The notes under the pieces: generated by a model | Database searches by the model: none | Seen by the model: only the letters and a program-made list of their open reading frames with translations | Told to the model about the DNA's origin: nothing | Part shown: piece by piece, positions 1 to 11,912 of the stretch | Numbering within the stretch: position 1 is the stretch's first letter | How the letters are laid out: the number at the start of each line of letters is the position of its first letter | NCBI GenBank assembly: GCA_004154925.1 | Contig: QJNS01000007.1 | Location: forward strand, 186,001-250,000 | Source: Monosporascus cannonballus | Taxonomy: Eukaryota; Ascomycota; Sordariomycetes; Xylariales | DNA length: 64,000 nucleotides | Reading direction: 5' to 3' | Position numbers and translations under genes: made by a program

Positions 1-236
1 ATCAGTTTAGCCTCATCGTGCCTGGAGTTGATGGCACGGTAGTTGGTGATGATCTTCTCGTCCTTGCTGTCGACGCCGACTTCCTTGACCTTGTACTGCG
101 GCGTGGCGTTTAGGGCGTCGACGACCTTGTCGATGACATCAGCAAAGACGACCTCGTAGCCGGACTCGTGAAGAAAGCAGGCGACAAAGCCTCGGCCGAT
201 GTTGCCGGCGCCGAAATGAACAGCCTTCCTGCCCAT
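1..236 (-). CDS. MPD1: mannitol-1-phosphate 5-dehydrogenase, N-terminal part (runs off the window)
   Basis: This is the first 78 codons of a mannitol-1-phosphate 5-dehydrogenase, which interconverts fructose 6-phosphate and mannitol 1-phosphate with NAD(H) in the cytosol. The ATG is at 236-234. The protein begins [16 protein letters not shown], the Rossmann nucleotide-binding glycine motif typical of the very start of this family, and continues with VVFADV (end of the second beta strand) and TNYRAINS. No intron occurs in the visible part and the reading frame is clean to the window edge. The family is about 390 residues long, so roughly four fifths of the gene lies upstream of base 1. Codon use is GC-rich and there is no RIP-like damage. 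The only close alternative is another polyol-phosphate dehydrogenase of the same superfamily. Confidence 0.93.
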   Translation of the reverse strand, partial: MGRKAVHFGAGNIGRGFVACFLHESGYEVVFADVIDKVVDALNATPQYKVKEVGVDSKDEKIITNYRAINSRHDEAKL

Positions 237-3200
237 TGTGGAGTAATTGTGGGCTTATGTGAAGCTGTTACGTAGGGTAGAGATAGTGTGCGAGAGTGAG
301 GGTAAGAGTGAGTGGGAGACGGCAAGTATAAAACGACGAAGATATCGGAAGTGTCCTCGTCGAGTAGTAATTGGCGATAGGTGAATAACAAGCGATGAGA
401 AGAATACCCGTGATTGTATCTAGGATACTCTCGAGGTGTTCAAGAGGTTAGGAAGTTTGCCTAACAGAGAAGGTTTGTGAGGAGGGAAGGAAATGAATTC
501 ACCAGGGGAAGAGGCGGCCAGGCGAGTTTATATGTATGTGGCACAACGGCAGGAAAGCGAAGTGAGAACTTGGGGAAATAGCAGAGCCACGATCCAGGTG
601 AGTTTGTGGAGGGGCCGGGCTGGAGTTGCATGTAAGTTGGGGATCAAGAGCAAAGCGGAATGCATGCAGGTGGTGTCCTACAACATCACTAAAACACGAA
701 GTACCTATACATACAATCAGCACCATAGCTGGGCCTTCCGGGTTGGGTCTTATTTACGCTTACATGTATGTAGGCCATGTGTAATTAGGTATGTAAAGCG
801 GTCAACGGAATATTGATAAACCACACGTTGCTACGGTATAGATACCTAGGCACATACTATGGCATATTTCTAAACCTCATTTTCCGAACCTGAATTGGCG
901 CCCGGTATCATACCTTTGGGAGTAACTTCTCCACCTTGCTGTTCCTCTCTGTATAAAACGTGCGTGTATGGTAAATGATTAGTATAATTATATGTCGGCA
1001 ATGGGTCCAATCCGGTACCCTTCTTGTCTGCATCGGCTGATTGCGGGGTTTTCTGGTTCTCTAGGTACATGTCGTATTACACCATATAAAGAGCCATTAG
1101 GCTCGGTAACGTCCTGGTATCTACATACCATATGCTGGCAACGATTCCAATGTCATTGCATACCTAGGTAGAATACGCAGGCAACCTCCGTCAAAACTAG
1201 CACTTTCAATATTGACTTCCAAAGCACCTGTCTCATCCTGTGCATACATAGGTACCTCGTACATTAGGCATTACCCACTATGTAGGTACCGTACTGGTGC
1301 CCTATTTTACGTCACTCTAAGGGGCTGGTAAAGTGCTAAACCAATAAAAGGCGGGAGGAACTCCGCTTTGCACCGATTTGATGAGGCGGAGTTGCAGCTA
1401 CGGGACCCTGAGACTTTCCCGTATCTAGGTAGGAAAACATCATGATCTGTATCATACATTTGTGCAGAAGCCTCGCCGTCAACTCGTCATTGATCCATAT
1501 TTCCCTGTGCTTTGCCGCAGCGCACGCGTCAAGAGAAACCATAAAGTGCTGGATCCGCCCACCAGCGGCGTCTCGGCGTGTGTTAACCGCGAACTTCCTG
1601 CTGGCTCAAGTACCTGCTAGAAGATATCTCGTAGTATATACACAAGAAACGGTTGGTCAACCGCGTTGCCTGGCTTCAGAGAAGCGCTGAATACTTAGTA
1701 TTTCCTAGTACTGTATTAAAGTTGGGAGTAAGCGTTTCTCGTCTCCCCATCACATGTTATCTCGCGAGATATCCCATGCTGATCTGCGTCGTAGTAGTTG
1801 CCGGAGGGCTTTATATGCCGTCCATTGAGGTCCCTCGGAAGGCCATGTTAACCGACGGAAAAGAACAGCAAACTGCCCGAAGAACGACAAATTTTCGGCC
1901 ACGGCACTTACCACATTAGTAAAGTATACCAGTCAGGCTCTCCTACGACAGCAGTTTCTCAGCCGACCTACTGAGTACCAGGCCGAATTTTAAAATCCCT
2001 GTAAGGTATCCCCTAGCGTTAGATCCAGCGCTATCGCTATATGGACGTTTTAATCCATATAAACGTTTCAGTAATCAAAATCAAATATTATTTAAACCTT
2101 TTTTTAAAAAAGGTAATTAATAGTTTCAATAATTTTAGGGCCAAATAAATAAAAATACCCAACTAGGATGTTAAACTTACCTTACGACGTAGTATGTGGG
2201 AGGAAAAAAAGTTTGGGGCTGCTCTCGCGGAAGTCCCACTGCATCGACGATTCAGCCGTGTTTACGAAGTGTATGCACTATGTAAGAGATCAGGATACGT
2301 TGCGACTCTGGAGATGCATTTCTTAAGGATGTCACAAATCCTCATTCCTCCATGCCGAGCCTCCTATCCATCACTTTACGAGATTGGACCATACTCTTAT
2401 GTAACCGTTGAGAACAAACCTCTTGATCTCTTGACTGACCGTTCTGCAATGCCCGAATAATCTACTGTACGTGGGTTTGAGCTAGAACTAACTAGTTGGC
2501 TGCCCCTCTTTCCCCGGTAAACAACTCGCTAAACCCCCTGTCACTCATGCAGAAGTGACATCATACCCATTCCCCCCACTTCGCTAGGATTTGCTGGCTC
2601 GAGTTTCGGGGTGCGGTAAAGCCCCTGCTGAAGTTCCCGCGAAGTTTGAACTATCCGCCGGAAGGCGACAAGACTGTAGCTGCAACAATTTGTCTAAGGT
2701 GCTAGGGCTAAAACGGAAGCTAATCAGCGCTGAAGCCTGCCGTAGTCCCCTAGAGGGCCTACCAAAGCTCTGTTACGCTGCGCTACCTCATAAAAGCGCG
2801 AGTGCGACAGTGCTTTAAGTATTAGCCTTAACGATATTGCTGTCCTCTTCTTTCGGGCTTAATTGATTAGGTTTATTTAATATATTTTTTTATTGCGTTA
2901 CGCGGCGAGTAGTGCTTTAAATTGCAGGTGATGATTGTTGTAAATCGGCAACTAGCCCAACAGGCAACGTTTCGTTCCTCCCAATACAATGTTGCAATTT
3001 GTAACAATGACCAGTGTTGGTATTGTGTCATGATGCAAAATAGGTGTGGCTAAAGGTAGCTTTTCCTGAGAAGCTGATTGGGTGAGTGTGGGTGAATTGT
3101 AAAAGAGTGCTACCTACCTCGGAAAAATTATTGCAGCTATCGCGTTGTCGCTTTCCGGCGGATATCTGTCCTATACTGCCCGTTCGGTATAGGTTCGCTG

Positions 3201-5198
3201 GCTCGTCCAATCGTTTGCGAGAGAATTATCTATCCGGGGGTGACTCTACAGATTGGTCCTTCATGTACAGTAGTAGGTATTAGATAAAGATTGGGCCCTT
3301 CGGTGGTCTCTGTCCAAAAGGGGTTCGGGCACTGCCACACAGATACACAAGGGGCCGTCTGCATCGTGATCGGTCAGGCATGAAGTAGCTGTAGAGCAGC
3401 TCTACCCAAACCTCAAGGACTATCGCATGGGTGTCCATGACTTTATTTCTCCGTGCAGCTTCTAAAACCAGGTAGTTATTGTTGATGGGGGATTGGTAAC
3501 CAGACGCCCAAAAACTTATGTAGTGTCATGGGCTTCCTTCAACTTGCTCTCAAGTCTCTACGTACTGGTACACTAGGTAGCTAGATGCCACAAGCTTAGT
3601 CCCGGCCCGGGCACCCTTGAGGATCGACAGCCTCCTAGTTATATATCGATGGCAGCATAGAATACCTAGTAATAACCTGACTTCCCCTCGATATACGTAC
3701 TTTTCCAGTTCGTTCCTTTGCGGTAGTTCAGCGCCAGTAAAAGTGTCGCAGATCTGACTACCTGGGTTTCCACTTTCCACGCCCCTGCCTGCCGTAAGGC
3801 TGAAGGCTGACGATCACCCCCGTTCTTGAACTTCAAATGCACATAGCCGGTATGGCTTCACATTGAGCTCCCCGACTCCTCGACGTCCTTCACCCTTGGC
3901 CGGTCAAGCAAGACGTGGATGGCAGTGATCTTGCTCTATGCTCTGGGTGACTGTATTGCCCCGACCTGCTTTCCCGCTTTCCTTTTACCCATTGGCCCCT
4001 AGATATGGTGTCATCCAACAGGAGAACAACCACTTCGTTTTGAAGTCAGGGGGTGGGGACTCGGGACTCGGGTGACGGTGCTACTCCGTATGCCCATAAC
4101 AGTCAAAAGGTAACTACCGACGTAATACCTAGCGTCGGTCCATTTAGTGTTGTGGCGTTCCAAACTACCTACGTAACAACCCACTTCATATATATGTATA
4201 TAGGATGGAAATTGGCAGTTGACATCAATACACGCTTGTGCCTAACCAGTATCTTATATTGTCAGACCGTACATATGTAATGATGCCCGGACGTTGTAAT
4301 GACAGGTTCAAAAGCGCTAATACGCGCATATACACGCATACATCCACGCGTACGCACTTATCAGTACGCAGATCATTCAGACCCCCCCATCAGTCTGAAC
4401 CAACGTCAAGGTGGGGTCGGGTACTATCCCCTAGACTTTTAAACACACATCCCAACTTGTACTGAATCCGTTCGGGGATTGCGCCAATGCGGGTCTCGTT
4501 ATTCGGCTAGCGGTAGGACATCGCAAGGCAGGACGCCAGATAATTTTCCGGACGGCTGCTCTAACAACCTAGGTAATTGTACGGTACCGGAAAAGAAAAC
4601 TCCATCTATTTCGGCGTTTACGGACCGCTGGTGCTTGCGGACGCGCGCCACGTTCTCTTTGCAGTCGCTGAATACTGAGACCTTTATTATGGTCAGCCGA
4701 TGTCGGCGGAGGGTTTCGATTACGGTAACTTAGATAGCATCTCGAGCCGCAATTGCTGTGTTACGAGGGACGAACCTCCTCGTAATCCCATTCACAACTC
4801 ATGTATAAAAACCTCTGCTTTCCAACCAGTCTCTTCTAAGGATCGTGACATCTTGGTTCTACAATCGGGGAGCCCGAGCTGCCGCAAGAGAAGTGCGCGA
4901 GATAGTACTAGCCACCGTACACTTAGATATCCATATCCCCCGCTTGACATACGGTTCGAAGACTGGAATGGGACTGGAGGTGGAGAGCACAAAACTGAAA
5001 ACGCCTTGCCGTCACACCAGGAACCACGCAGCATGCGGGACGGTTGCCACTACGTAGACGATTAGAACAAGAGCCGATCAGTAGGGAAGCGATCATCTCA
5101 CGGTCGGTTACCGGATGGATCCGGTATATCGGTGTCCTGTAAGGATCGTTATGAACTTAATCCAATCATGCAGGCCTGAGCTAGCTAAGGTAAAGATT
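237..5198. other. long intergenic stretch with no supported gene
   Basis: Nearly 5 kb between the mannitol dehydrogenase start and the EXO5 stop. Open frames here are short (at most about 120 codons), overlap in several frames and show no family signature. The first part holds many copies of a short TAGGTA/ACCTAGG motif. An AT-rich patch lies at about 1,990-2,170 with a small hairpin (TATATGGA at 2038-2045 against TCCATATA at 2054-2061). One imperfect inverted repeat is listed separately. It may contain decayed transposon pieces. Confidence 0.6.
2653..3163. repeat. inverted repeat with 48-bp arms, possible MITE or DNA-transposon remnant
   Basis: The left arm 2653-2700 and the reverse complement of the right arm 3116-3163 match at about 39 of 48 positions by eye. 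Both begin ATCCGCCGGAA and share a TAGCTGCAA core. The arms are separated by about 415 bp without coding potential. I could not find a convincing target-site duplication outside the arms, so the true ends are unknown. A degraded MITE is the simplest reading. Confidence 0.45.
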
Positions 5199-6997
5199 CT
5201 ATCGGTCACGTTGCCTCCCGAGAATTATCTCCTCTTCTCTATCCTTGCGCCACTGACATATCTCCGCAAACTCGCACGACTGACATTTATACGTCTCCTC
5301 GATGGGAACACCCTCGGCCTCCCTACCCCCACGCCACCAATTGAGGTTTCTTCTCAGATAACCGTCCAGGGCTTCGGGGTCGTTGGGGAATGAGTTGTTA
5401 CCGATAATACGGCCATCTTCTCGATGGCGATATTGAACAGCGAGGAGCTCGCCGATACTATCTGCGCCTTGCGGAAAGGTCTCTTCCAGCTCGGACTGGA
5501 CTAAAGGCATTAGCTGCTCGAGGGACCTGTATCTCAAAAGATCGGGAGGCGGAGCTAGGTGAGCAAATGTATCCGGCGATGGACCCGGGTATCCTGTGAC
5601 CGGCCCATAGCGCGGAGACCGTGGCGTCGACGGCAGACCCTCGGGTTCCGAATCGGCGTCGAAGAAGACCTCGTCGTGGAGATCGCCAATCTGCTCCATG
5701 AATGCATCCGAGAAGCGAGCCTGGGGGCTGAGACCATAGCGAGCAATGATAGCGGGGTAGTCAACCTTTCCGGAAGCCATGTCACTCAGGAGTCGGTGAT
5801 ATAAGAAGAGTTGGACCCTGGCCGGTCTCAGTGCCGCACCAAAAGGCAGCCGAGTCGAGCCCCGTGTTTTAATATCAGTTAGATAGACTCTTTTGCGATG
5901 GGGCTGAAAGTAGTCGACAATCGAAGACCGGGGCTTCGAGTTTTGGGTAGCCTCCCCCTGAGACCATTCATCCCGCAGCTCCTCCTCGAAGGCTGTGTTG
6001 GGACACGTGTAGCTCACTTCGTCAATGACACCGTTGGCTACTTCTCCGTGGACCATCCCCCACACTTCGAGCTCCCTGGTCATGCCGGTGTCGCGGAGCG
6101 TCCTCAGCCCCTGAATGAAATTCCATATCCGAAGGGCGAAGGCCTCCTCTTTCGCTGTCACGTTGACTTGTATCGTGGTGTGTACCTGGTTCTCCAGGGT
6201 CTGATGGACCCTGGTTCCTCCTTTCATGGCAGCCGTCCTCATCTTCCTTCCGCCGGGGAGGCGTGTCAAGGTATACCAGTATTGCAATTCGCACCAGGCA
6301 CCCGAAGACAGGTCGGTGACGGTCAGAGGCTTCTTAGGAAACGATCGAAACCTTTCCAGCGGGGAGCGAGTATCGGTATCGTGCTGAGCGCCATCAGGGA
6401 GCGTAGAGTCCGTGATAGGAGCCGCTTGAGGGGGCTCCAGACTCATCAGGGCGTGACTTACTGGGCGCTGTTGGTCAATCAACACTTGCTCAGGGGGATA
6501 TCGCCATGGGGAAACTAACAATCCGGGTAGCTGATACCATTGAACGAGGCGCCTTGGTTCGACATAAAAGCGTTCGAATCCCGTGTCCGGTTTCCGTGAA
6601 TGGGTACAGGCTTCTTCGCTGCGCCAGACAGAACACCCTCCAAGGGATGGGCATACTGGATAGCCACATGATGCTGGGGCTTTTGTTGCGCAGGCAATGA
6701 GGGCTCGCTCAGGTCAGCAGTCAACGACGCGCCAAGGTCGGGCCTAAACGGCGGATCCTCGACAGAGGCCAAGAGGGATTCCAGGAGCGGCGTAGGAATA
6801 GGCGTAGTTGTATAAGAAGAATGAGTGGCGACGGCTGGATTTCCGTTCCTCAGGTCCTCCAGCAACTGATTCACAATATCTTCTTCCCCTTCCGAGAAAT
6901 CGAATCCGTAGTCGCTCTCCTGGCGGCAATTTTCACCAAGTGGCGGAACGGTGGCGGGAGTTAGACCGGGAGTTGAACCGGGAGCAATATTCGCCAT
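5199..6997 (-). CDS. EXO5: exonuclease V (EXO5/DEM1), iron-sulfur RecB-type nuclease
   Basis: Two exons, complement(5199..6460, 6538..6997), give 573 residues. The 77-nt intron has donor GTATCA, a TTGATTGAC branch region and acceptor CCCAG, and joins the frames in phase 1. EXO5 is a single-strand DNA exonuclease acting in mitochondria and/or nucleus in genome maintenance. The RecB-like PD-(D/E)XK fold is visible: GTRVHQ with His at about 239, GVIDEVS with Asp at about 300, LTDIKTR with Asp349 and Lys351, and QLFLY with Gln370 and Tyr374. Four cysteines fit the 4Fe-4S cluster: one in AWCELQ (about 210) and three in CQSCEFAEIC (546, 549, 555). The N-terminal segment DYGFDFSEGEED is the acidic stretch usual in fungal EXO5. 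The gene is undamaged. The splice junction is the least certain part. Confidence 0.93.
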
Positions 6998-7903
6998 CTA
7001 TGACGGTAACGAGTATCATGGTACACAGCACTAATGACTAAGTGGTGACGTATCGCATCAATAAATTCAGCAAGCCGAACAATCGATGCAAAATGACTGC
7101 GAAGGAAAGGTCGTAGAAACTGGAAGGAACCGCAAGGTCATCGTCTTGCCCGCTGACGCAAGCCTACATGGGCGCAGGTGTTCTAGTAGGAGCTGAAATC
7201 GAGACAGTCCGAGACCTTGAATATAAACAATAAGACAATGACTCCAAAGGGAAACAAAAGTACCCCTCAGTGCTGGGATTATGCGGACTCTAATGCGGGT
7301 CACATCACATCGCGTTGTCACGTGACGAAATGCTGAATTGCTATATGCTTTTCTGTTTTCTTGCATAAATTTCCCACCGTGTTATACAACCACAAGTATG
7401 TACTTAAAAGGCAACCTCAACCGAGGGATCCAGTTATTCGTCCCAACGCTTCATAGCAATGCCTCGCCTGAATTGAATCGATACTATTTTCACGATCCAC
7501 CACCTACATAACTGAGGCGTGTGCATAAATTACCTCGTATTTTATCCTGGTGCCTGATCAGCCAAAACGCCACAGTCTGCAGCTCCAAGGCCTGACAGCG
7601 CTGGTTGCCTGCCAAGTACGAAGTTCCTCTTAGTGTGTGGCAGTTGACGAATCAAATGTTACAAAGCTGAGCCTGAAACTCAAATAGTTGGCGTTGATCT
7701 CTCGGTGGGTAGGCAAAGAGGCAGATATATTTAGCAGTCAACTGCAATTCACCCACCCATGAACATTCGACATTGTTCTGCCGACTCTGAGATACTTATA
7801 CTCACTAATTTCGCCGTCGATCGAAACCTTGGACTGTATCCCAGGCTTCCCTGTTTCCTATAGACATCCCTTAACTCTACTGTTGTCGAAAGTAGGCCGT
7901 ACC
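6998..7903. other. intergenic region between divergent EXO5 and F-box genes
   Basis: About 0.9 kb between two divergently transcribed genes, so it should hold both promoters. No open frame with a recognisable product and no repeat was seen. Confidence 0.5.
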
Positions 7904-8507
7904 ATGTATAGTAGCGACTTCGACGACTTTACAGAGGGTCGTCGAGACCGTGAGACTGGACCCGCCACGTTCAACAGCCTCCCCCCTGAAATTCATCTCT
8001 GCATCAGCAAACAGCTCACGTATCCCGACGCGCTCTCGCTCAAACACACATGCCGCTACTTCTACCACCTCGTCGACACTGGCGTCCGCCTGAAAGTAGA
8101 ATGGCTGATGGAGCGTCGAAGTTTGCACCTCGAATGTCCCAACGACCGGCGCTGCGACCTTGGGAGTGACTTGAAGTTCTGCAGGGGGAGCGTTAGGTGC
8201 GTGACATGCCAAGCCGAGTTGTGGCACTCACTTGCTTACTGAAATATCAAACCTCTCCGGTGTGAGATTCAGCTAATGGGGTACTAGGCTACTAATGCAG
8301 CGGCGCCGCGAGCATATGGAATGTGAGTCGCGACCGGGCGTAGGCTGTCTTGTGTACGGGACCCATACCTGTGCTCATCGGAAGAGGTTGAGGGAACGGT
8401 ATAAGAGGTGGCTCCGGACCAACCTCACCATCGAGCTTTGGTGGGTTCTGTTGGCGTTGGTGCCTCTTCTCTTAGGCACGTTCTTAATGGGCAGAAGTGT
8501 GGATTGA
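7904..8507 (+). CDS. small F-box protein with C-terminal membrane segment
   Basis: Two exons, 7904..8196 and 8288..8507, encode 170 residues. The ATG sits in a good context (ACCATGT). The 91-nt intron has donor GTGCGT, a GCTAAT branch and acceptor TACTAG, and keeps phase 2. An F-box lies at about residues 22-60 (FNSLPPEIHLCISKQL followed by SLKHTCRYFYHLV), so the protein probably recruits targets to an SCF ubiquitin ligase. A Cys/Arg-rich region follows (CPNDRRCDLG, RRREHMECE, CLVYGTHTC), with cysteines spaced as in many short fungal F-box proteins. The last 20 residues (LWWVLLALVPLLLGTFLMG) form a strong hydrophobic helix, suggesting tail anchoring. Substrate unknown. No damage seen. Confidence 0.8.
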
Positions 8508-9072
8508 ACAATGAATCGCTCATCCCTCCCGATATTACCACTCCTGTATCATAGCATGATCCATGTCTTCACAAATGTCAGCGCACATATATATATATAT
8601 CGCACGTTCATTTAATTAATTAGCCCGCCATGCTCCGACGGCAGAGGCACCCAAAGATGGTGCCCTTCGTGGAACTGGAAAGCATCATATCCACTTTCTC
8701 CAAGATGTCGAGCAGAATATAGGTCCGGGACCAAAGGGGTTCATCAGAGATATAGGTTTCCATAGTGCCATAGGATAGAAGCGTGCTGCCCCTTATGCTG
8801 CTATGATTATCTGGTTGACCTCTGCGGCGTTCCTCGATATTCTACGACCTCTGTTCTGATAGGTTCTTGAGAATCCACTTTGAGACCGAAATGCGTTGGG
8901 TTAGTGGTGTGGTAGAGTAGAAGAACGAGCATGATATAGCCACGCTGACATTATAAAGGCAGACTCTGTTAGCTTTGAACCACACAGCGGAGAAAGCCAG
9001 TGCCTTCACGGGCTGCTGAAAACAGCGATGTTAGGAATAGACCGCTCACTGACCGTCTCCTACATAGTCAGC
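8508..9072. other. intergenic region with a short AT microsatellite
   Basis: The stretch carries seven AT repeats at 8587-8600 and no supported gene. It runs up to the TSD of the first solo LTR. Confidence 0.5.
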
Positions 9073-9280
9073 TATGAGACCCTGCATCACACACAGAAGC
9101 ATATAACTGAAGAAAAGTGTATTAGCACGTTGCCTTGACCTCTAGAAGGTCCTAGCCAGAAAGTGAAGGTAGTGAACCCTCCTTTTATACACGTAAATAC
9201 AGGTGGAGCTGGGAGGAAAAGGTACCAGGGGTACAGGAAGTAATTCCCGCTAGTGCTGACTGGCTTTACTAGGTCTGACA
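9073..9280 (-). mobile_element. solo LTR, copia-related, 208 bp
   Basis: Read on the minus strand the unit starts TGTCAGACCTAG and ends GGTCTCATA. Identical 5-bp duplications TCAGC flank it at 9068-9072 and 9281-9285. It is the same length as the unit at 9554-9761, and its 3' half (GGAGGGTTCACTACCTTCAC, then TTATATGCTTCTGTGTGTG) closely resembles the LTR of the copia element at 15,779. A lone LTR with intact TSD is the product of recombination between the two LTRs of a former full element. Confidence 0.9.
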
Positions 9281-9317
9281 TCAGCCATGCGCGAACGCTG
9301 GTAGCGAGAACCAATCA

Positions 9318-9545
9318 CTAAAACGGTGAGGCCAGAGCCATTGACTGAGGCGGTAGAGCTTTAGTATCGTCGACAAAGGTCTCTGTTGCGGAGATGGTAA
9401 GATTTGCCATTTCGACAATTCTTACAGTAGCCGAATAATTAACGCCAGGTCCACCTGATGCAGATTTTCCGTAGTCCCATTTAGATGGTAGATTGCAAGC
9501 TCTCTTTAAAGGAGCTTCATAACTGACATGTACAGCCCATAACAT
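9318..9545 (-). pseudogene. open fragment of unknown origin between two solo LTRs
   Basis: A 75-codon open stretch with GC-balanced codon use ends in a stop at 9318-9320. It includes the segment NYSATVRIVEMANLTISATE. The alternating polar/hydrophobic pattern looks like real protein rather than chance, but I do not recognise the family. It is confined between the two inverted solo LTRs and no upstream exon was found beyond 9761. It may be a scrap of a gene broken by the insertions, or a chance ORF. Confidence 0.3.
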
Positions 9546-9553
9546 GGCCGTAT

Positions 9554-9761
9554 TGTCAGACCTAACAACGCCAGTCAGCCCTAGCGGAGATTACTTTGTG
9601 CACCCCTGGTACCTTTTTCTCCCAGCTCCACCTGTATTTACGTGTATAAAAGGAGGGTTCGCTACCTTCACTTTCTGGCTAGGACCTTCTCGAGGTCAGG
9701 CAACCTTTAATACACTTCTTCTTCAGTTATATGCTTCTGTGTGTGATGTCAGGGTTTCATA
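9554..9761 (+). mobile_element. solo LTR, copia-related, 208 bp, inverted relative to its neighbour
   Basis: It starts TGTCAGACCTAA and ends GGTTTCATA, flanked by CGTAT at 9549-9553 and 9762-9766. Same family and length as the solo LTR at 9073-9280, in the opposite orientation, with independent target sites. So these were two separate insertions, not two ends of one element. Confidence 0.9.
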
Positions 9762-10668
9762 CGTATTACGTGGTCCGGTGCCTAGCACCCAGGGGGAGTA
9801 GCGAATAGCTTCATTAAGCTCCAAAACTATAAGGTAGTACGACGGCCTCAAATAAAAATGAAACTATCGTCAAAGGTATTATGATGTGACCTGATTACGG
9901 GAATGAACGTGATTAATTAATACATCCCCAGTTTCTCAATACGGGCAACAAGCAAGAACTAGGGAGCTTGGGTGATATACTAAGTTCTACAAAGAGATAA
10001 CAATAAAAAAAAAGTGATGAAGGTGAAAAGAAATGTGCCTCTTGAATTATGAACACAGCAAATACAAGCTGCCCACGTCCGCCTGCAAAATTGCAGAAGC
10101 CTGCCTATTAAGCCCATATATCCACCGTGACTTGCTTCTTAGACTCATTGAGAACATCTTAATTGCCTGGAGCAGGTAAGGAAATCATATATCACCCTCT
10201 CCCTTAAAATTTTCTTCTCCCCCTTCTTGCGCTACCATAACTACGAAAGCCAGTTCACTTTCACTCAACTCTCCCTAACCGTGTTCTTCACACGCCTCTC
10301 CACAGGATCACGAAGTTCCATTACAGATTCTGGTAAGTATTTTTTTTCCCCCGGTCGGCTTCGACCTATCTAGGAGGCCAAAGGACCTCGCCGTTTTCTG
10401 ATATCACGCCTTTTTCCTTGTCACGGGCACCTAGCGGTTCACTGCTGATTCTCGGCCTCATCCTTCCCTTACGTACCCCTGACTCTTCTCCGAACCTCAG
10501 GGCCTCTCTGTAAGCGGACTCAGACTCGTTATTTGGATGGATGCAGTCGATCTAAGACTGTGCTTTTCGGCTAGGCAAGACGGCGAGAATCCGTATGGCT
10601 TCTGCTTGCTGTAAGATATTCGTCGGTGACCAGCTTACCTTCTATGCCGATCGACAATCACCATTAAG
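9762..10668. other. intergenic region upstream of the BTB-like pseudogene
   Basis: No gene was supported. It includes pyrimidine-rich tracts (about 10,195-10,300) and a good donor (GGTAAGT at about 10,332) that could belong to a spliced 5' leader of the downstream gene. Confidence 0.4.
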
Positions 10669-11912
10669 ATGAGCGATTCCGCGGAAAGCGTAAGTATTCT
10701 TAAAGGCAATAACATGGTATAAGCACTGACTGTCTCAGGATGCGCCAAGTCCGGGTGCGGGAGAAATTATCAAACTTCACCCTGATGCGGATATTTCTAT
10801 CACCGTATATGAAGTTCCGCAAAAGACCTCTGCCACCTTCCAGGTCGTCCGCGAATTACTCAGATCCCAGAGCGAAAAATTCAAGGTCCTCCTCGACCCG
10901 GAGACGCCATTTAACGGAGGTCAAAAGCAGACATGGACACTTAAAGAGGACACCGGAGCCACCACCCGAACATTAGAATTACTCCTCCGCTGCATGCTTG
11001 CAGGCGATCGTGACGCGAAGACGGGACTGCCCCAATCCTTGTACAAGTTGCCAGTTATCGAGGTTTGGCGAGTGCTTACTCTGGTCAACATCAAGGCGCA
11101 AGGCTGCGTCATGGCCGGCAAATACCTGGTCTCGTCTGATGTCATTAAGGGATGGTTCCTCGGCTGGTTCGAGAAAAAACACCCCAACCTAAAGAACCAA
11201 AGAGAGTTCGAGGAGTTACTGTTTCCGACGTATGTCCTAAGCTCAGATTCCAACGGACCTTTTGCTCAAGTCACACGATGACTTGTCTATAACAGTACTG
11301 GTCAACTCGACGAGTCCTGCCCCTTCATCGATAAAGATACGGGTTCAAGGGGATGCCACCACCATATGCATATGCCGAAGAGAGTCATCGGTAGGTAGAT
11401 ACTAGAGAGGACCTCGGTCTTGACTTGAAAGACAAAGACACGGACTAACAAACCAATGTAGCCCAACTTCGGAAAGCAAGAGCTGGCACCCGTACTTATT
11501 TGGAGAACGGGATCTACGTATTGTATAAGACATTCATCAACCAGCCCAACGATCCTTGCCACATGTCAGGGCTCGCTTGTTATCTTGAAGCACTAGAAGC
11601 AACAGAGGCGTACTCTTTTGAAGAACACCGTGGGCATACCTTGACGACATAACTGCGCTTCGACACTTCTCCTACAAATCCCCAGTGGGCTCAGAGCAAT
11701 GCCCTACCTGCGCGGGGCACGTCGTCAATAGGAATGTGCAAAAGTGGGCAAGCAGGACTACAGGGAGATTCCGGGGCCTCTGTCTGCTCTGTCTGCGCCA
11801 CTCTGTTGAGGATCGGGATTCATACGGCACCTGCTCAAAGTGCAGTTGGCATTCTAGACCTGATTCTACATGGTACTTCTCGGATATGAAAGACGAGCTG
11901 AAGCAGAAATGA
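10669..11912 (+). pseudogene. BTB/POZ-like fungal protein, broken by a nonsense codon and a frameshift
   Basis: Exons read 10669..10689, 10739..11390 and 11462..11912. The first intron (49 nt) has GTAAGT, CACTGAC and CTCAG; the second (71 nt) has GTAGGT, GGACTAAC and TGTAG. The N-terminal half has the fungal BTB/POZ pattern: DADISITVYE, then FKVLLDPETPFNGG, then LKEDTGATTRTLELLL, LPVIEVWRVL and WFLGWFEKKH. A Cys-rich C-terminal part follows (CPTCAGH, then GLCLLCLRHS). Two lesions break it. TGA at 11279-11281 stands where the family has a Trp before Leu-x-Tyr-Asn, fitting TGG to TGA. A one-base shift near 11,620 moves YSFEE out of frame with the downstream segment starting LDDITALRHFS. The BTB assignment is by pattern only. 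Sequencing error could explain one lesion, less easily both. Confidence 0.72.

Noticed and set aside
4700..5065. Open frame of 121 codons downstream of EXO5
   Set aside because: Composition and lack of any motif fit a chance ORF; overlapped by another frame and by an antisense frame.
5898..6518. Open frame of 206 codons opposite EXO5
   Set aside because: Antisense shadow of the conserved nuclease exon.
9073..9761. Inverted similar sequences read as terminal inverted repeats of one DNA transposon
   Set aside because: Each unit has its own different 5-bp TSD and TG...TA LTR-type ends and resembles the copia LTR, so they are two solo LTRs.
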